Positions 23,319 to 35,199 of a stretch of DNA of 64,000 bases are shown here, piece by piece. The first letter of the stretch is position 1. Each line of letters begins with the position of its first letter. Position numbers and translations under genes: made by a program. The notes under the pieces were generated by a model. It ran no database searches, had not been told where the DNA came from, and saw only the letters and a list, made by a program, of their open reading frames with translations. Source of the stretch: Batkoa obscura (lineage: Eukaryota > Entomophthoromycota > Entomophthoromycetes > Entomophthorales > Batkoaceae); the NCBI GenBank assembly GCA_030770535.1, contig JASVEC010000011.1, positions 558,001 to 622,000 of the forward strand, given 5' to 3'.

Positions 23319-26300
23319 ATGTTTAACTTTAAAAAGAAAAAGCAAAACGGAGGTGAAGTCAGTGAAAAGGACGTTGATTTAGTTGAAGAAGTAAAGGAAG
23401 AAAAGACTCCAAATGTACCATTCTTTAAACTATTCAAATTCGCAACCCCTAAAGACAAAGTTATAATTGGTTTGGCTACTTTAGCTGCTACTATCAATGG
23501 ATTATCGCAACCTTTCTTATTTTTATTGTTTTCTCAAATTATTGGCTTATTTGGTGATTATCAGAAGAACTACCCAATAAATCCAGATCTTGCTAATTCA
23601 ACCTTAAAAGAAGCTATTGACTTCTTATGTATTATGTTTGTTGTGGCTGGAAGTATCACAGCAGTTGCTGCATACTTTCAATTATCCCTCTGGTTAATGG
23701 TTGGTGAAAGTCAAGCTGTGAGAATCAGGAATAAATATTACCATTCGGTTTTAAGCCAAGAAATGGGTTGGTTTGACTCTATCTCTTCAGGTGACATTGC
23801 TTCACGCATAGCTGGTGATATCAATATGGTACAAGATGGTATATCTGATAAAGTTGGAATGCTTGTACAATATATCACCTGTTTTATCGGTGCTTTTGTT
23901 ATTGCCTTTATAAAAGGATGGAAACTAACCTTAGTGATGTTGACTTCAGTACCATTGATGGCATTTGCTGGTATGTTGATGAGCAAAGTTATTGCTGACG
24001 CTTCTAAAGGTGGGCAAGGCGTATATGGTGAAGCAGGATCAATAGCTGAAGAAGTACTATCGGCTATAAAAACAATCTATTCCTTTAACACCCAAGAAAA
24101 GGAGCAAATAAGGTATGAACAAAAACTAAGAGTAGCTCGTAAGAAAGGTTTCCGTAAAGCTTTTTTTACAGGGTTAAGTAATGGTGTTTTTTTACTCATC
24201 ATGTTTTCAAGTTATGCTCTGGCTATGTGGTATGGTGGTAAATTAATTCGTGATGGTGAGCAAGAAGCTGGTGATGTATTAACAGTCTTTTTCAATGTCT
24301 TGATTGGTTCAATGGTATTGGGTATGACTTCCCCATCACTTACTGCTGTTGCCACTGCACAAGGTGCTGCTACTAAATTATTTGAAATTATTGAAAGAGA
24401 ATCAAGCATTGATCCATTTTTAATAACAGATGAGCATTTAAAAAACGAGTCTAAAATTTCACCAGTAAAGGGAAATATCAAGTTTGAAAATGTACAATTC
24501 AGTTACCCATCTAGACTGGATGTCCAGATCCTTAAAGGTATTAGTTTTGAAGCATCAAAAGGACAAACAGTTGCTTTAGTTGGTCATTCCGGTAGTGGTA
24601 AAAGTACATGTATTAGTTTGATAGAAAGATTTTATACACCAACATCTGGAAAAATATTATTAGACGATATGGATATCTCTGAAATCTCGAATAAATTCTT
24701 AAAAGAACATGTTGGCTTAGTAGGTCAAGAACCATGTTTATTTGGTACCACGATCAAACAAAACATATTATTTGGTTTAAAGAACGATGATGAGTTTAAA
24801 GCTGATGCTAAACAATTACATGATCGTGTTGTAAATGCTTGTAAACTAGCTAACATCCATGATTTTATCATGAAGTTACCACAACAATATGATACTATGG
24901 TTGGTGATCGTGGGTCTCAATTAAGTGGAGGACAAAAGCAAAGAATAGCTATTGCTAGAGCTATAATTAAAGATCCAACTATATTATTACTTGATGAAGC
25001 CACCTCAGCTTTAGATACTGAATCAGAAAGAATTGTTCAAAAAGCATTAGATAATGCTGCTAAAGATAGAACAACTATTGTGATTGCTCATCGTTTATCT
25101 ACTATTAAAAAAGCAGATAAAATTGTTGTTTTCGATAAGGGTACTATTATTGAAGAAGGAAGCCATAACGAATTACTTGCACTTAATGGCGCTTATGCTA
25201 ATTTGGTAAAACAACAGGAAATTAGAAAGGGCGATGAAGAAGAAAAGACCAAAGATGATACTGTAGTCATTGATGATGTGAAAGAAGAAGAAGAAGTGGT
25301 ATTGGATATTGACGATATTAAAGAGCTAGATGAAGGTCTATTTAGAATGACAAGCCGAGTTAAAACTCTTCCAAAAGAATTAGCTGAAAGGAAAAAAAAG
25401 AAAGAAAAAGTGCCAATGCCTTTAATGAGATGCTTAAAGATGATAGCACCACATTGGCATTTTGGACTCATTGGTTCTCTTGGCGCATTGCTGGATGGCG
25501 TTTCATTCCCCATTTATGCCATCCTTCTTACTGAAGCTACTCAATCCTTCTTCGATTTAGGCGTCCCCGAATTGGTAGAAAAAGGACAAGAAGATATCAA
25601 CTTCTGGTCTCTTATGTTTTTGATTTTGGCCATTGGTTGTTTAATTGCAGGATTTATGAGATATGCTGGTTATAATACACTAGGGGAACATCTCACTTAT
25701 GAAATACGTAGAAGATGCTTCCGTTCTTTATTAACTCAAGAAGTTGGCTTTTATGATGCTCCTGAAAACTCGGTCGGAATTATTTCTGGTAAACTATCAA
25801 CTGAAGCTGAAAATGTTCAAGGTTTAGTTGGTAAATTTATGGGCCCAATTTTTAGTGCTTTCTCTTGTACCGTTGCTAGTTTAATCATTGCTTTTTTGAA
25901 TGGATGGAAACTTACTTTGGTTGCACTAGCTACTGTGCCACTCAATGCTTATGGTCAACTTGTCGAAGTTTCTGCATTAACTGACGTCAATGAGAAAACT
26001 AAACATGCTTACCTAAAAGTATCACAAATTGCTATGGAATCTATTATTAATAAGCGTACCGTTAGTTCTTTAAACAGAGAAAACCTTTTCTTTGAGGATT
26101 ATTTAGAAAGAGTTGAAAAAGCCCATAGAATTTCTAAAAGAGGATATCTTAAATCAGCAATAGGCTATTCATTTGCTATGGGTATCCCTCACTTTGTTAA
26201 TGCCTTAGTCTTTTGGTATGGTACCACTTTGTTCATTAGTCAAGAATATACCTATACAAATATGTTTCAAGTTATTACTTCTGTTATGTTTATGGGAATG

Positions 26301-27179
26301 TCTTTTGGATTCGCTTCTAGTGAATTAATTTCTTTAGTCAAATCCAAAATCGCTGCCAACGATATCTTTGAACTTTTAGATCGTACACCTAAGATTGATC
26401 AATCAGATGCTTATGGCAATAAAAACAAGCAGCTTTATGGTGATGTTTTAAGTGAAAATGCTCGTTTTGCTTATCCTTCTAGACCGGATGTTACAGTTCT
26501 AAATGGGCTAGATTTAGAAGTACTTAGAGATAAAAAAGTAGCCTTAGTCGGCTCTTCTGGATCTGGAAAATCAACTATTATTGGCCTTATTCAAATGTTC
26601 TATACACTTAATTCTGGTAAGCTTGAAGTTGAAGGCCAGGATATCAGTGAATGGAATGTACCTTATTTAAGAAGTCAATTATCTACCGTTGGTCAAGAGC
26701 CTGTACTCTTTAACATTTCAGTTATGGATAATATTGCTTATGGAGCAGAAAGAGATGTCACAAAAGAAGAAATTATTCATGTAGCTAAAATGGCTAATGC
26801 ACATGATTTTATCATGGATCTCCCAGATGGTTACAATACTTCATGTGGTGAGCGTGGAGGTAGACTTTCAGGTGGTCAAAAACAGAGAGTAGCTATTGCT
26901 AGAGCACTTATTAGGAATCCAAAATTATTGCTATTAGATGAAGCTACATCTGCTTTAGATTCCCAATCTGAAAAAGTTGTACAAGATGCTTTAGATAAAG
27001 CTTCGGAAGGTAGAACTACAATCACCATTGCTCATCGTTTATCCACTATTCAAGATGCCGATATAATTATTGTTATGAAGAATGGTAAAAAAGTAGAAAT
27101 GGGTACTCATGATGAACTTTTAGCACTTAATGGCTTCTATACTTCTTTAGTTCAAAATCAATCGCTTGGATCTAACTAA
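23319..27179 (+). CDS. Full-length ABCB (MDR/P-glycoprotein type) exporter
   Basis: An intron-free gene for 1286 residues with the order TMD1-NBD1-TMD2-NBD2. NBD1 has Walker A 'VGHSGSGKST' (about residue 425), signature 'LSGGQKQRIAIARA' (about 536), Walker B 'ILLLDEATSALD' (about 554) and H-loop 'IVIAHRLST'. NBD2 has 'VGSSGSGKST' (about 1078), 'LSGGQKQRVAIARA' (about 1183), 'LLLLDEATSALD' (about 1205) and 'ITIAHRLST'. Both ATP sites look complete, unlike many asymmetric fungal pumps. A charged linker (about 630-700) holds an Asp/Glu-rich run and a 'KKKKEK' patch, a likely phosphorylation region. Length and layout match eukaryotic MDR1/ABCB1 exporters, which move hydrophobic compounds out across the plasma membrane; the a-factor exporter Ste6 is a more divergent relative. 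Codon use is somewhat richer in G/C than in its neighbours. Confidence 0.95.
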   Translation: MFNFKKKKQNGGEVSEKDVDLVEEVKEEKTPNVPFFKLFKFATPKDKVIIGLATLAATINGLSQPFLFLLFSQIIGLFGDYQKNYPINPDLANSTLKEAIDFLCIMFVVAGSITAVAAYFQLSLWLMVGESQAVRIRNKYYHSVLSQEMGWFDSISSGDIASRIAGDINMVQDGISDKVGMLVQYITCFIGAFVIAFIKGWKLTLVMLTSVPLMAFAGMLMSKVIADASKGGQGVYGEAGSIAEEVLSAIKTIYSFNTQEKEQIRYEQKLRVARKKGFRKAFFTGLSNGVFLLIMFSSYALAMWYGGKLIRDGEQEAGDVLTVFFNVLIGSMVLGMTSPSLTAVATAQGAATKLFEIIERESSIDPFLITDEHLKNESKISPVKGNIKFENVQFSYPSRLDVQILKGISFEASKGQTVALVGHSGSGKSTCISLIERFYTPTSGKILLDDMDISEISNKFLKEHVGLVGQEPCLFGTTIKQNILFGLKNDDEFKADAKQLHDRVVNACKLANIHDFIMKLPQQYDTMVGDRGSQLSGGQKQRIAIARAIIKDPTILLLDEATSALDTESERIVQKALDNAAKDRTTIVIAHRLSTIKKADKIVVFDKGTIIEEGSHNELLALNGAYANLVKQQEIRKGDEEEKTKDDTVVIDDVKEEEEVVLDIDDIKELDEGLFRMTSRVKTLPKELAERKKKKEKVPMPLMRCLKMIAPHWHFGLIGSLGALLDGVSFPIYAILLTEATQSFFDLGVPELVEKGQEDINFWSLMFLILAIGCLIAGFMRYAGYNTLGEHLTYEIRRRCFRSLLTQEVGFYDAPENSVGIISGKLSTEAENVQGLVGKFMGPIFSAFSCTVASLIIAFLNGWKLTLVALATVPLNAYGQLVEVSALTDVNEKTKHAYLKVSQIAMESIINKRTVSSLNRENLFFEDYLERVEKAHRISKRGYLKSAIGYSFAMGIPHFVNALVFWYGTTLFISQEYTYTNMFQVITSVMFMGMSFGFASSELISLVKSKIAANDIFELLDRTPKIDQSDAYGNKNKQLYGDVLSENARFAYPSRPDVTVLNGLDLEVLRDKKVALVGSSGSGKSTIIGLIQMFYTLNSGKLEVEGQDISEWNVPYLRSQLSTVGQEPVLFNISVMDNIAYGAERDVTKEEIIHVAKMANAHDFIMDLPDGYNTSCGERGGRLSGGQKQRVAIARALIRNPKLLLLDEATSALDSQSEKVVQDALDKASEGRTTITIAHRLSTIQDADIIIVMKNGKKVEMGTHDELLALNGFYTSLVQNQSLGSN

Positions 27180-28738
27180 ATGGTTCGTACCCTACGATAT
27201 CTAAAAAACAATGTTTGTTATTCATATTATCTTTCTTAAAAAGTACTCAAACCTTATATAATAAAATGCGTTATTTCTGATATTTTACTTAATATTTTTT
27301 ACTACTTGAAGTTACATTGTATGTCACTTTATAGCTTTTTGATATGTTTTAGTCAGTTAGAATAACTTATTTTTGAAAATGGGTGAATTCAAATCCGGGT
27401 TCAATTTTTTCCCGAGATTGATGCATCACAAGCTTGTAAATTAAATACAACACTAAGAAAAAAAATTCTAACTAATTTTACAATAAATTGTGTGAATGTT
27501 TTTATTTCAGTATTTATTATACTATTTTTTAAATTATACATCACATAAGACTAAAATAATAAAATAAAGAAAGATTACTATATAATTTTCTAACTTTAAA
27601 CCCATTAGGTTTCCCCATAAGCTCCTTTCTATGCTACTATAACCATTTAGAAATAAATCACCTTTGGACAAAAGAAAATGATAGAATATAATAGTTTATC
27701 CGAACAAAAATTAACTTTTATTTCAAACATGGACGTAAAAGATGTCAATAGTACTATTAGCTACATGAATAAAAGCTTGTTTTATATAAATAAAATAATT
27801 TTTGAATAAAGACTACCTGTTGCTGCAATTTTACACTCCTATCGCTTTTATTTCACCTAAAGAAAGGGACTTTCGAGAACCCAATAAGTCAAGGTGTGTA
27901 ATTTTATTTACAATTTTAATCAACTTTGAACTCACCATACAAAGTATCAATAATGGTTGAGTAAGTTTACTACTGTTTCCTATTTTGTCTCATATTCAAG
28001 AACACACTATCTTAATATCTTTGTCGAAATGATATAATCCTGGAAAAACGTTTGAAGTTAGAATTCTAATTTTATAGTAAACTTGTGCTTTAAACCAATA
28101 TTTTGGCTCTAGCCCTTGGTAAAAACTCTGATTTAATCTCAAGTTTGAACTATCTAACTTTGTCAGCATGTGCTTTAAAGAAGTAATTTTGATAACTAAT
28201 ACTTATCCCTTAGATTCAAAATTTAGATATTTTACTAATATTATAGTGAAGGTTAGAAATATATCGTTCATTTTAAATAGACAGTTGGTAGGGATTGATT
28301 GACATCTACGTGTAAAACGAAGCCAAAGATACAAAAAAGAACAAACTCTAATTTATTAAAACTTTCAAATGGTTTATAGATATCTAATGTTGCAGTTTGC
28401 CATAACTGTTTGAAGGGTAACTCTTTTTTGTCAGAATGGTTATTCTATTATAGCTTAATACCAATAGGTACAAATACCGTTTTGGCATATCGCTTAGGAT
28501 AGTTTTGATAGATGACATTGTTGCTTATTTATGTTACATTTGTTGAGTTATGTTCATTAAAAACTAATACTATCAAAAATGAAAGAAGTAAAGTTTGTCA
28601 AAATCGTACCCCATGAAATCATCCTTGAGAGTTAAATCAAAACTAATAATTGCATAAAAATAGTGAAATATTCTTTTGAAAACTAATACTATTTATTAAA
28701 ATATGAAAGATAAACTTTACTAAGATAAATTAAAACAA
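27180..28738. other. intergenic, start of the accessory region
   Basis: Spans 1.5 kb without a supported gene. Two diverged direct repeats beginning AAAACTAATACTAT (at about 28559 and 28679) precede the orphan ORFs on the right. Confidence 0.4.
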
Positions 28739-30039
28739 TGGAAATAAAAAGGGATTTAAAGCTTGAAGGGGTTGATACTAACGAATTAAACTTATTTAGG
28801 AAATACAAGGGTGAGTATGAACATAACTTATTAATTAATAGTGAAACCATTAAAGCAGGCTCATAGTATATAGGAATGGGTGATGTATGTAGACACGATC
28901 GTTTCTTTTACTATATGGTTGAAAATGCTCATGATAAACTTTGCAATGCATTTAATAATTTATCGATCGACGAAATTGAAAGGTTATGGATTGTATTTAT
29001 TGAACGCTTTAGTCTTGGAGAAACTCCTCAAACAAAAGAACTAGGTACTAAATTTCATCCTATTATAAAACAGATACTAGACAACAATAAAGATTTATGG
29101 CTTATGATTTATGGATTCTAAGTGCCCTGGTTATATTCATTTTAACAATTATTTATCATGGGTTAAAATCTATCAAAAAGCTACATTTAATCTTTATGTT
29201 GATAATCACAATCCTGATCTTGATATATATAAAGTGTCTTTAGAATTAGTACCGGTACCTAATATACCTGCTAAAGCTCTAAACGATATCTTTGACGACT
29301 TTATGAAATATGAAGCTTTGAATAAACATTATATAACTATATCCATAATAATAAAGTCGTAGTTAAAATCACGGGTAAGTTACCAAGAGGTGAATGGAAT
29401 CTAAAGATAGATACTATTGGTACCAACGGTGAACTCGGTACTTATAGTGGTATTTAATCAAAACAATTTAAAATATTTAGATAATGTAGTATATGCTAAT
29501 ATTCTTTTGATGTTTATCATTTATTAAATCAAGCTATTGATATTTTTACTTTTATTATTAAACTATTTTTATTTATAAATACTAAATTAATACGTAAGGG
29601 TACAGTTAATAACAATCCAACATGTGAGGAAAAATCCTATAATGGACGGAAATTCGAAATTTATCGAGATTCTAGAACTGAAAATTATCCTGAAGAAACT
29701 ACTAAAACACAGTGGCCAGTCATGATAAAGCCTGTTGGTGCTAATGGCAATAGAGTAGGTAAAGTTGAGGCTGATATATGATTCATAAGAATAGATTTAT
29801 ATGCGCAAAAAGGTAAAATTTCCACAGCTATGAAAATGGTAAAATATGGCATACCTGCTGGCTATTTTATCCTAAATGAAGGTTTTGTAAAGCTGGGTTC
29901 AAGTTTTACTGATATATATATAATTTTTTTGGGTATTGAACTCGAAAAATATAAGCAGTGCCTGTTTTATACTTTTTTTCATGATTGTTATAGTTATTCT
30001 GATGACATGTTGCTAACATTAAGTAGAAGATTATCTTAA
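28739..30039 (+). pseudogene. Orphan ORF remnants beside the viral-type fossil
   Basis: Several open segments on the plus strand (main ones 28876-29121, 29111-29362 and 29830-30039) look like parts of one or more decayed genes. They have codon-like composition and charged, helix-rich products. I do not recognise any domain. They end about 150 bp before the tail of the fossil primase-helicase on the other strand, so they may belong to the same extinct element, but nothing proves this. The stretch is clearly broken and I make no functional call. Confidence 0.35.
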
Positions 30040-30189
30040 TTTTTTAAAAACATTCACCTTATTTTGAGTATAGATATTATCTTTTTGTAATATCGTTAAA
30101 TCTTTGTTATTGGTTTTAAGGAATATGTTGCTATTTATGCATTTATTATAAATGTTTAGTAAGCTTTGTCTTATCAATACTGCTAATAA

Positions 30190-32450
30190 GTAATAGCTCT
30201 TATTTGATATGCATCAATATGCTTCAATCCTGAATACACTCTTTTGCTACTACTGCTCATTTTAACTTTCTTATGCTTAAACCCTTTCACTTCCATAATC
30301 TCGATAAGCTTATTCTGAGCCATGTTTATAGACATAACGATATAAAGCTGGCTCCTAAAATCTTTAGCTATAGCATAATAGTCACTATTAGAGATATCGA
30401 TGTAGCAGTAATCATCTATATACTGTTGGTCTTTATCTTTCTCGGCTAAGTATCTTTCTCTAGCTTGTAATATACTTGGGAGTTGTTCAAGCTTTTTATC
30501 ACTATACTAGGATACTGCTCCTCTAACTAACCAGACAAGCAATCCTCCTTTTGCACTTGCTGTATTGAGCTTTTCTTTAAGACGAACATCCCTTAATCTA
30601 TGTCTCAGATTATTAGGATTACAAGGCCTAGTAGGATCATTGACAGTAGTATAAATATTATCGAATGGGACAACAATTATTCTTCTCAGCATTGATGAGT
30701 CATTGATATCTATCTCTGGTTTATGGTTACACACCAATATTGGCAAGGCAATAGGACTAAATGTCTCATACTCTTTTTGGTATCCTGCACGTGCTGTAAT
30801 ACTATCACCATCAGTAACAATTTTTAATATTTCAGTATTTGATGTATTATCAGGGTTTGACTCCGATCTTATACACAGTCTCTTACCCTGAATAATAGTT
30901 AAATGTATTAGATTGGCACCTTCTGTAGCCTTTCTACCACTAGCAAAGAATATTTCATGAGGAGCTATAGTACACTAATCTTGTAGAAGATCTTGAAGTA
31001 AACTAACAAAGAGTGATTTATCATTCGATCCATCTCCAGTGAACATAATCCATATTTGCATATCTGTATGACCACTAATAGCATATCCTAATAACTTTTG
31101 AATAAAAGTGATGAATTCAGTGTTACTATTAAACAAGTTAGAAACAAACGCATCAATAATAGATGTAGGATGGTCTATTCCTCTATAATTTACGTTGAGT
31201 TAGATAGACATGGAATCATCTGGAGATCTACTATTCAAGAGTCCACTATACAGATCAATAAAACCATTATTAGCTGGAAGAATATCTGGGTTTAGATTCA
31301 TTATCTTTTTTATTTAATTATCAGTGTATAGAACTTTATAGTAACCTGCTATACTCTTTATATTGGTTACTTTAAATATATAACTATGTGCTTTCTTAAG
31401 GCATTGATTTACTTTATTATCACTAACATATTTTAGAAGCATTGATATTGTGCTTTCAGTTGTATGAACAGTATAAGATTGGATTTGGTTTGCACTGATT
31501 TCTTCCCAAATAATATGTCAAATAGTAAAAATCGATTTCCATCATAGATTATTGCATGATGATAACTATTAAACACTATATTGATTAAGATTGTGTATGG
31601 TTTATCAGAAGTAGACTCTGGTAGAATTCTTTGAACAATGCTGTTTGTATCCCAATGAAAGGCATGTGCTTGACAATAAGATGAATAATTCTTTATATAA
31701 AACACATCTTGAACAATCTTTCTGACTAAATAGCTATCAGGTTCATGTATTTTACCACACAAAGCACATCGAATGATAGTATCAGGCTTAAAATTGAAGC
31801 CGTTTTATCCTGACCAATTCCTACCTATTTTCATATATAATGCATTCTCGATAGTATCCTTGATATCCCAGTATAAATCTGTACAAACATTATTATCTAA
31901 ACTAAGTTGTTCTAGTTTGCTGACTAATTGGGTTATCTCAGAACTCTTATCTTGGTTATCAAGTAACTTAATAAGCTCATCTGGCAAGGATGGTAAATCT
32001 TTAGCCAATGGAATAACAAAAGAATAGGTTTTACCATTTACTATACTTAGCTCAGCAATAACACAACCACCATCTGCACGTGTATCAATGCTAGATACTT
32101 TACCATTAACCTTAAGTTTAGTAATATTATGTAACATCACTAAATCTTTATTAATAGATTTAGATAGCGAAAAGAAATAGTATATCCCTCCACTAGCATT
32201 ATTTTGACAAGGTGTAGAGTTATCAACGAATTGTTTGATTAATTCGATACCATCTAAATCACCTTCTTTGGGAATATCACAGTCGATAACGATTAGATCA
32301 CTAGCTTCACCAGCTAACAATGCTAATATATTATCATACTTAATATTAAAGCCTAGTTATATCTTGATGGAATATTATATTAAGCAAAAATTATTTATCC
32401 TTCCACTTGTTAAGGAAATTTATGCTTTCATTTCAAGAATAATCAGGTTT
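30190..32450 (-). pseudogene. Fossil primase-polymerase / D5-type SF3 helicase of viral origin
   Basis: A decayed minus-strand gene with recognisable parts in natural order. About 31805-32340 is an archaeo-eukaryotic primase (prim-pol) segment with the acidic 'DLIVIDCD' motif and 'SGGIYYFF'. About 31433-31762 is a cysteine-containing linker ('CALCGK'). About 30490-31310 is a D5/superfamily 3 helicase with a Walker-A-like 'GDGSNDKS' and the 'PILVCNHKPEIDINDSSMLR' box followed by 'RIIVVPF'. A C-terminal segment reaches to about 30190. This prim-pol plus D5-helicase pairing is known from nucleocytoplasmic large DNA viruses, virophages, Polinton-like viruses, some plasmids and phages, and not from fungal replication. 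The copy is broken in several places. No capsid, terminal repeat or integrase is seen nearby. It is old enough to be interrupted but still readable, so I infer moderate age. Confidence 0.75.
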
Positions 32451-32631
32451 TGGTAAGTGATTTTTAATAAATTTGTAATTGAACTTTCCTTTATTCTTTT
32501 ATCATTTGATATCCCTTAGTTTTTGTTCCATTTACAAACTTATATCATGAAATACAAATATAAATATAAATATAAATACAAATATAATGTCCGTTTTATT
32601 TTTATTTTCTTCCTTGTAAATAATTTTATAA

Positions 32632-33111
32632 ATGTTATTATCAAGTGAAGACTTTACATCAAGTATAGCTTATTCAATTCGATTAAATGAAAGAAAGGAG
32701 AGACAAAAATGGAATTATATTATAAGCTTAAGATTAACTATATCAATGTTAAATTTGTTTTTTATATACTGTGCAACAACTCACAGTAAAAATACACATA
32801 CCAACCTAACCAACATCGTTGTGCTATTTTCAATCATTAATTTTTTTACGTCGAGTTTGTCAGCGGAATACAATGATTATAAAAAAGAATTTGAGTTCCC
32901 TATAAATGAAAAGTATTATAAAATAATGTTAAATTACTTCAACTTTAGTTGGGTTGATTTTAATCTATTTACCTTTCTATTATCTGTGGCTTGGAATTTA
33001 TTAACTGTCTATTTTTTATATTATAATCGCTCTTTAATCACTGCAGTCACCTGCTGTTTAATTTCTTTGTTTTGGTTCCTTTTATCTTATATTTTATTTT
33101 TTAATATTTAA
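32632..33111 (+). CDS. Four-pass membrane protein, unknown function (copy A)
   Basis: Single-exon ORF of 159 residues with four hydrophobic helices (about 33-50, 62-78, 107-128, 136-157). Between spans 2 and 3 is 'FFTSSLSAEYNDYKKEFEFP', which closely parallels 'FFLAAVFAEYDETKKKFRLY' in the next gene on the other strand. 'VAWNLLTVYF' parallels 'SCWSFNTLIAL' there. The four-span layout with a conserved loop resembles MARVEL-like fungal membrane proteins, but I cannot assign a family. The two genes are tail to tail with only 40 bp between the stops, so they are probably an inverted duplication. Confidence 0.6.
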   Translation: MLLSSEDFTSSIAYSIRLNERKERQKWNYIISLRLTISMLNLFFIYCATTHSKNTHTNLTNIVVLFSIINFFTSSLSAEYNDYKKEFEFPINEKYYKIMLNYFNFSWVDFNLFTFLLSVAWNLLTVYFLYYNRSLITAVTCCLISLFWFLLSYILFFNI

Positions 33112-33151
33112 AAATAAACATGCATTAAAAATATGAAATTTTGTCTTTATT

Positions 33152-33790
33152 TTAAACTGATAGATCATTGACAATGAGCAAAGAAGAGGCTAACCACAAT
33201 AAATTGTTAACCATAACTAGGAAGGGAGGAAGATAATGAAGCAACGAATAAAACTTTAAATTTGAAAGACTATGCCCAGTAATAATAATGGAGTTAAAAA
33301 TAGTTTGGTATCTATTATTTGAATCAAGCAGCATCACTTCGTTAGCTATAGGAAATAATAATGCAATTAAAGTATTAAATGACCAACAAGAAGTCAATAT
33401 AATTGAAATGCCTTCTGGTATTCCAATTGGAAATAAGGTGTCCATCAAACACTTTATGCCATGCTTATTATTATATAATCGAAATTTCTTTTTTGTTTCA
33501 TCATATTCTGCAAAGACAGCTGCCAAAAAAAAACTAAGAAATCCTATAACTAAATGAAATCGATATATAATGCCTTCAATTAAACTTATTAAATAAAATG
33601 GATTGAGTAGAAAATTACTAGACTTATTGTTTACTAGTAGCGATTCGGTAGTATTGCTATTATTGTTTATTGTTAAATATAAATAAATTAGGCCAAAGAT
33701 ACATTGGCTTAATCTTAATGGAGTTCTATATTCTCTATATTTTAGTTGTTTTATGGTAGCTGTAGTATCGGGTATTATATTTTGTAACAT
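33152..33790 (-). CDS. Four-pass membrane protein, unknown function (copy B)
   Basis: Single-exon ORF of 212 residues. Predicted membrane segments lie at about residues 26-40, 65-95, 125-148 and 180-208. It shares the 'AEY(D/N)-x-x-K-K-x-F' loop and the following span with the convergent neighbour copy A. A Ser/Asn-rich insert of about 20 residues lies after the first span. The start is the ATG at 33788-33790. It may act in membrane organisation, as four-span MARVEL-like proteins do, but that is only inference from topology. Confidence 0.6.
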   Translation of the reverse strand: MLQNIIPDTTATIKQLKYREYRTPLRLSQCIFGLIYLYLTINNNSNTTESLLVNNKSSNFLLNPFYLISLIEGIIYRFHLVIGFLSFFLAAVFAEYDETKKKFRLYNNKHGIKCLMDTLFPIGIPEGISIILTSCWSFNTLIALLFPIANEVMLLDSNNRYQTIFNSIIITGHSLSNLKFYSLLHYLPPFLVMVNNLLWLASSLLIVNDLSV

Positions 33791-35199
33791 TTTATTGATG
33801 CAAAGAAGTTTTATGAGAAAAAGAAAAAAATATAGTTGTTATTATATTTATATGAATTATATTCATTTAATTATTTAGTGGAATTAATTTTGGTTCCTTT
33901 ATTTAGTATGAATTAATCATGAAGCTTATCATTTTTAAAAGGTGTCATAACTTGTTGTTTAATTTGAAATATTAAACAAGTTTCACTCAATTTGTATTTT
34001 GAAGGATCTTCGAGTTATTAAATTTTAATTAATTTGAAATTGAGAATTCATGCTATTTTTAACTTTTATCTCCTCTCCATTAGCATCTTTTTCTGATTAT
34101 ATTTATTTTACTAAGCCTCTTGAGTAACTCGTTATTTCAAGGATGTAGAATCATATTATTTATTTTTACGTAATGTTATAGTATTGTTAGTATCAAATTA
34201 ATTTGCTAATTTTTAATATACAATAATAAAACATTTATAATTGTTGAATATGTAGGTATCTTTTTTTTAGTTGTTTTCATATTTTCATGTTTAAAAATTG
34301 AACAAATTATCGATTATATTAATAATTGAAAACAGCTCACAATAATATAATTATCAATAGTGAACCTATATCCGTCACCATTGATAATAGATAGAAGCTT
34401 CCTCGTCAATGCTGCTTTAAAACTCATAAAAATAAACAAAAGCATAATAAGCCATTAAAATTAACATTAAATGTCATTTACTCAATAATATTGTATTCAA
34501 TTTCTGAATCATTTGTATTAGTATTGTGTATCAAGCTTTCAGCATTTTTAATGAAATTTTTATTTATTATAAAAAAGAAATCTTCAACACTATAACAATC
34601 TAAATAAGTAACCTATAAAATATAAAAGAATAGGATTATTGGCGTATTTTAATAGTACACCTTTTAATGCAACTCAAAAAGACACGTTGTGTATATAGTT
34701 ATGATTAACAAACTTTCAAATAAGATGATTTTATATAAATTGTATATTTATTGAAAATTTAAAGTCTTATTTAACTATTATTTACCATTAATACTTTTTT
34801 ATAAGCATCTTGAAATCCATTCCTTTATCTAAACCCAGATATGTATATATGCTTTAAAAAATAATATCTAATAAATAAAAACAAAAAATAATACTTATAG
34901 GATATAGCAAATAAGATATGAGTATATATTTAAATTTTTTTGAATGATATAATACTAAAAATAGTTAAAATTTAACTTTATTATTATAAAAGTTCGATTT
35001 ATAAAACTTCTGTGTGCTTTTTTAAGATATCAGTAACATTAATAAAATAATACTCTTAATAAAAATAAACCACAGAAACGTTAATAAGAGAGCACAAAAT
35101 AACAAATTAGATTTTCGTATTTATTTAGCGTTATTTCTGATAATTTTTAGAATAGCTTTAATAAGAACATCATACTACATTTAAAATTGATCGGATCCC
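33791..35199. other. intergenic, AT-rich, no gene seen
   Basis: Spans 1.4 kb with very high A/T and no supported frame on either strand. It may include unrecognisable remains of older elements. Confidence 0.4.

Noticed and set aside
28739-32450. Calling the whole region a complete Polinton or virophage
   Set aside because: No capsid, protein-primed polymerase, integrase or terminal inverted repeats can be seen; only primase-helicase remains are supported.
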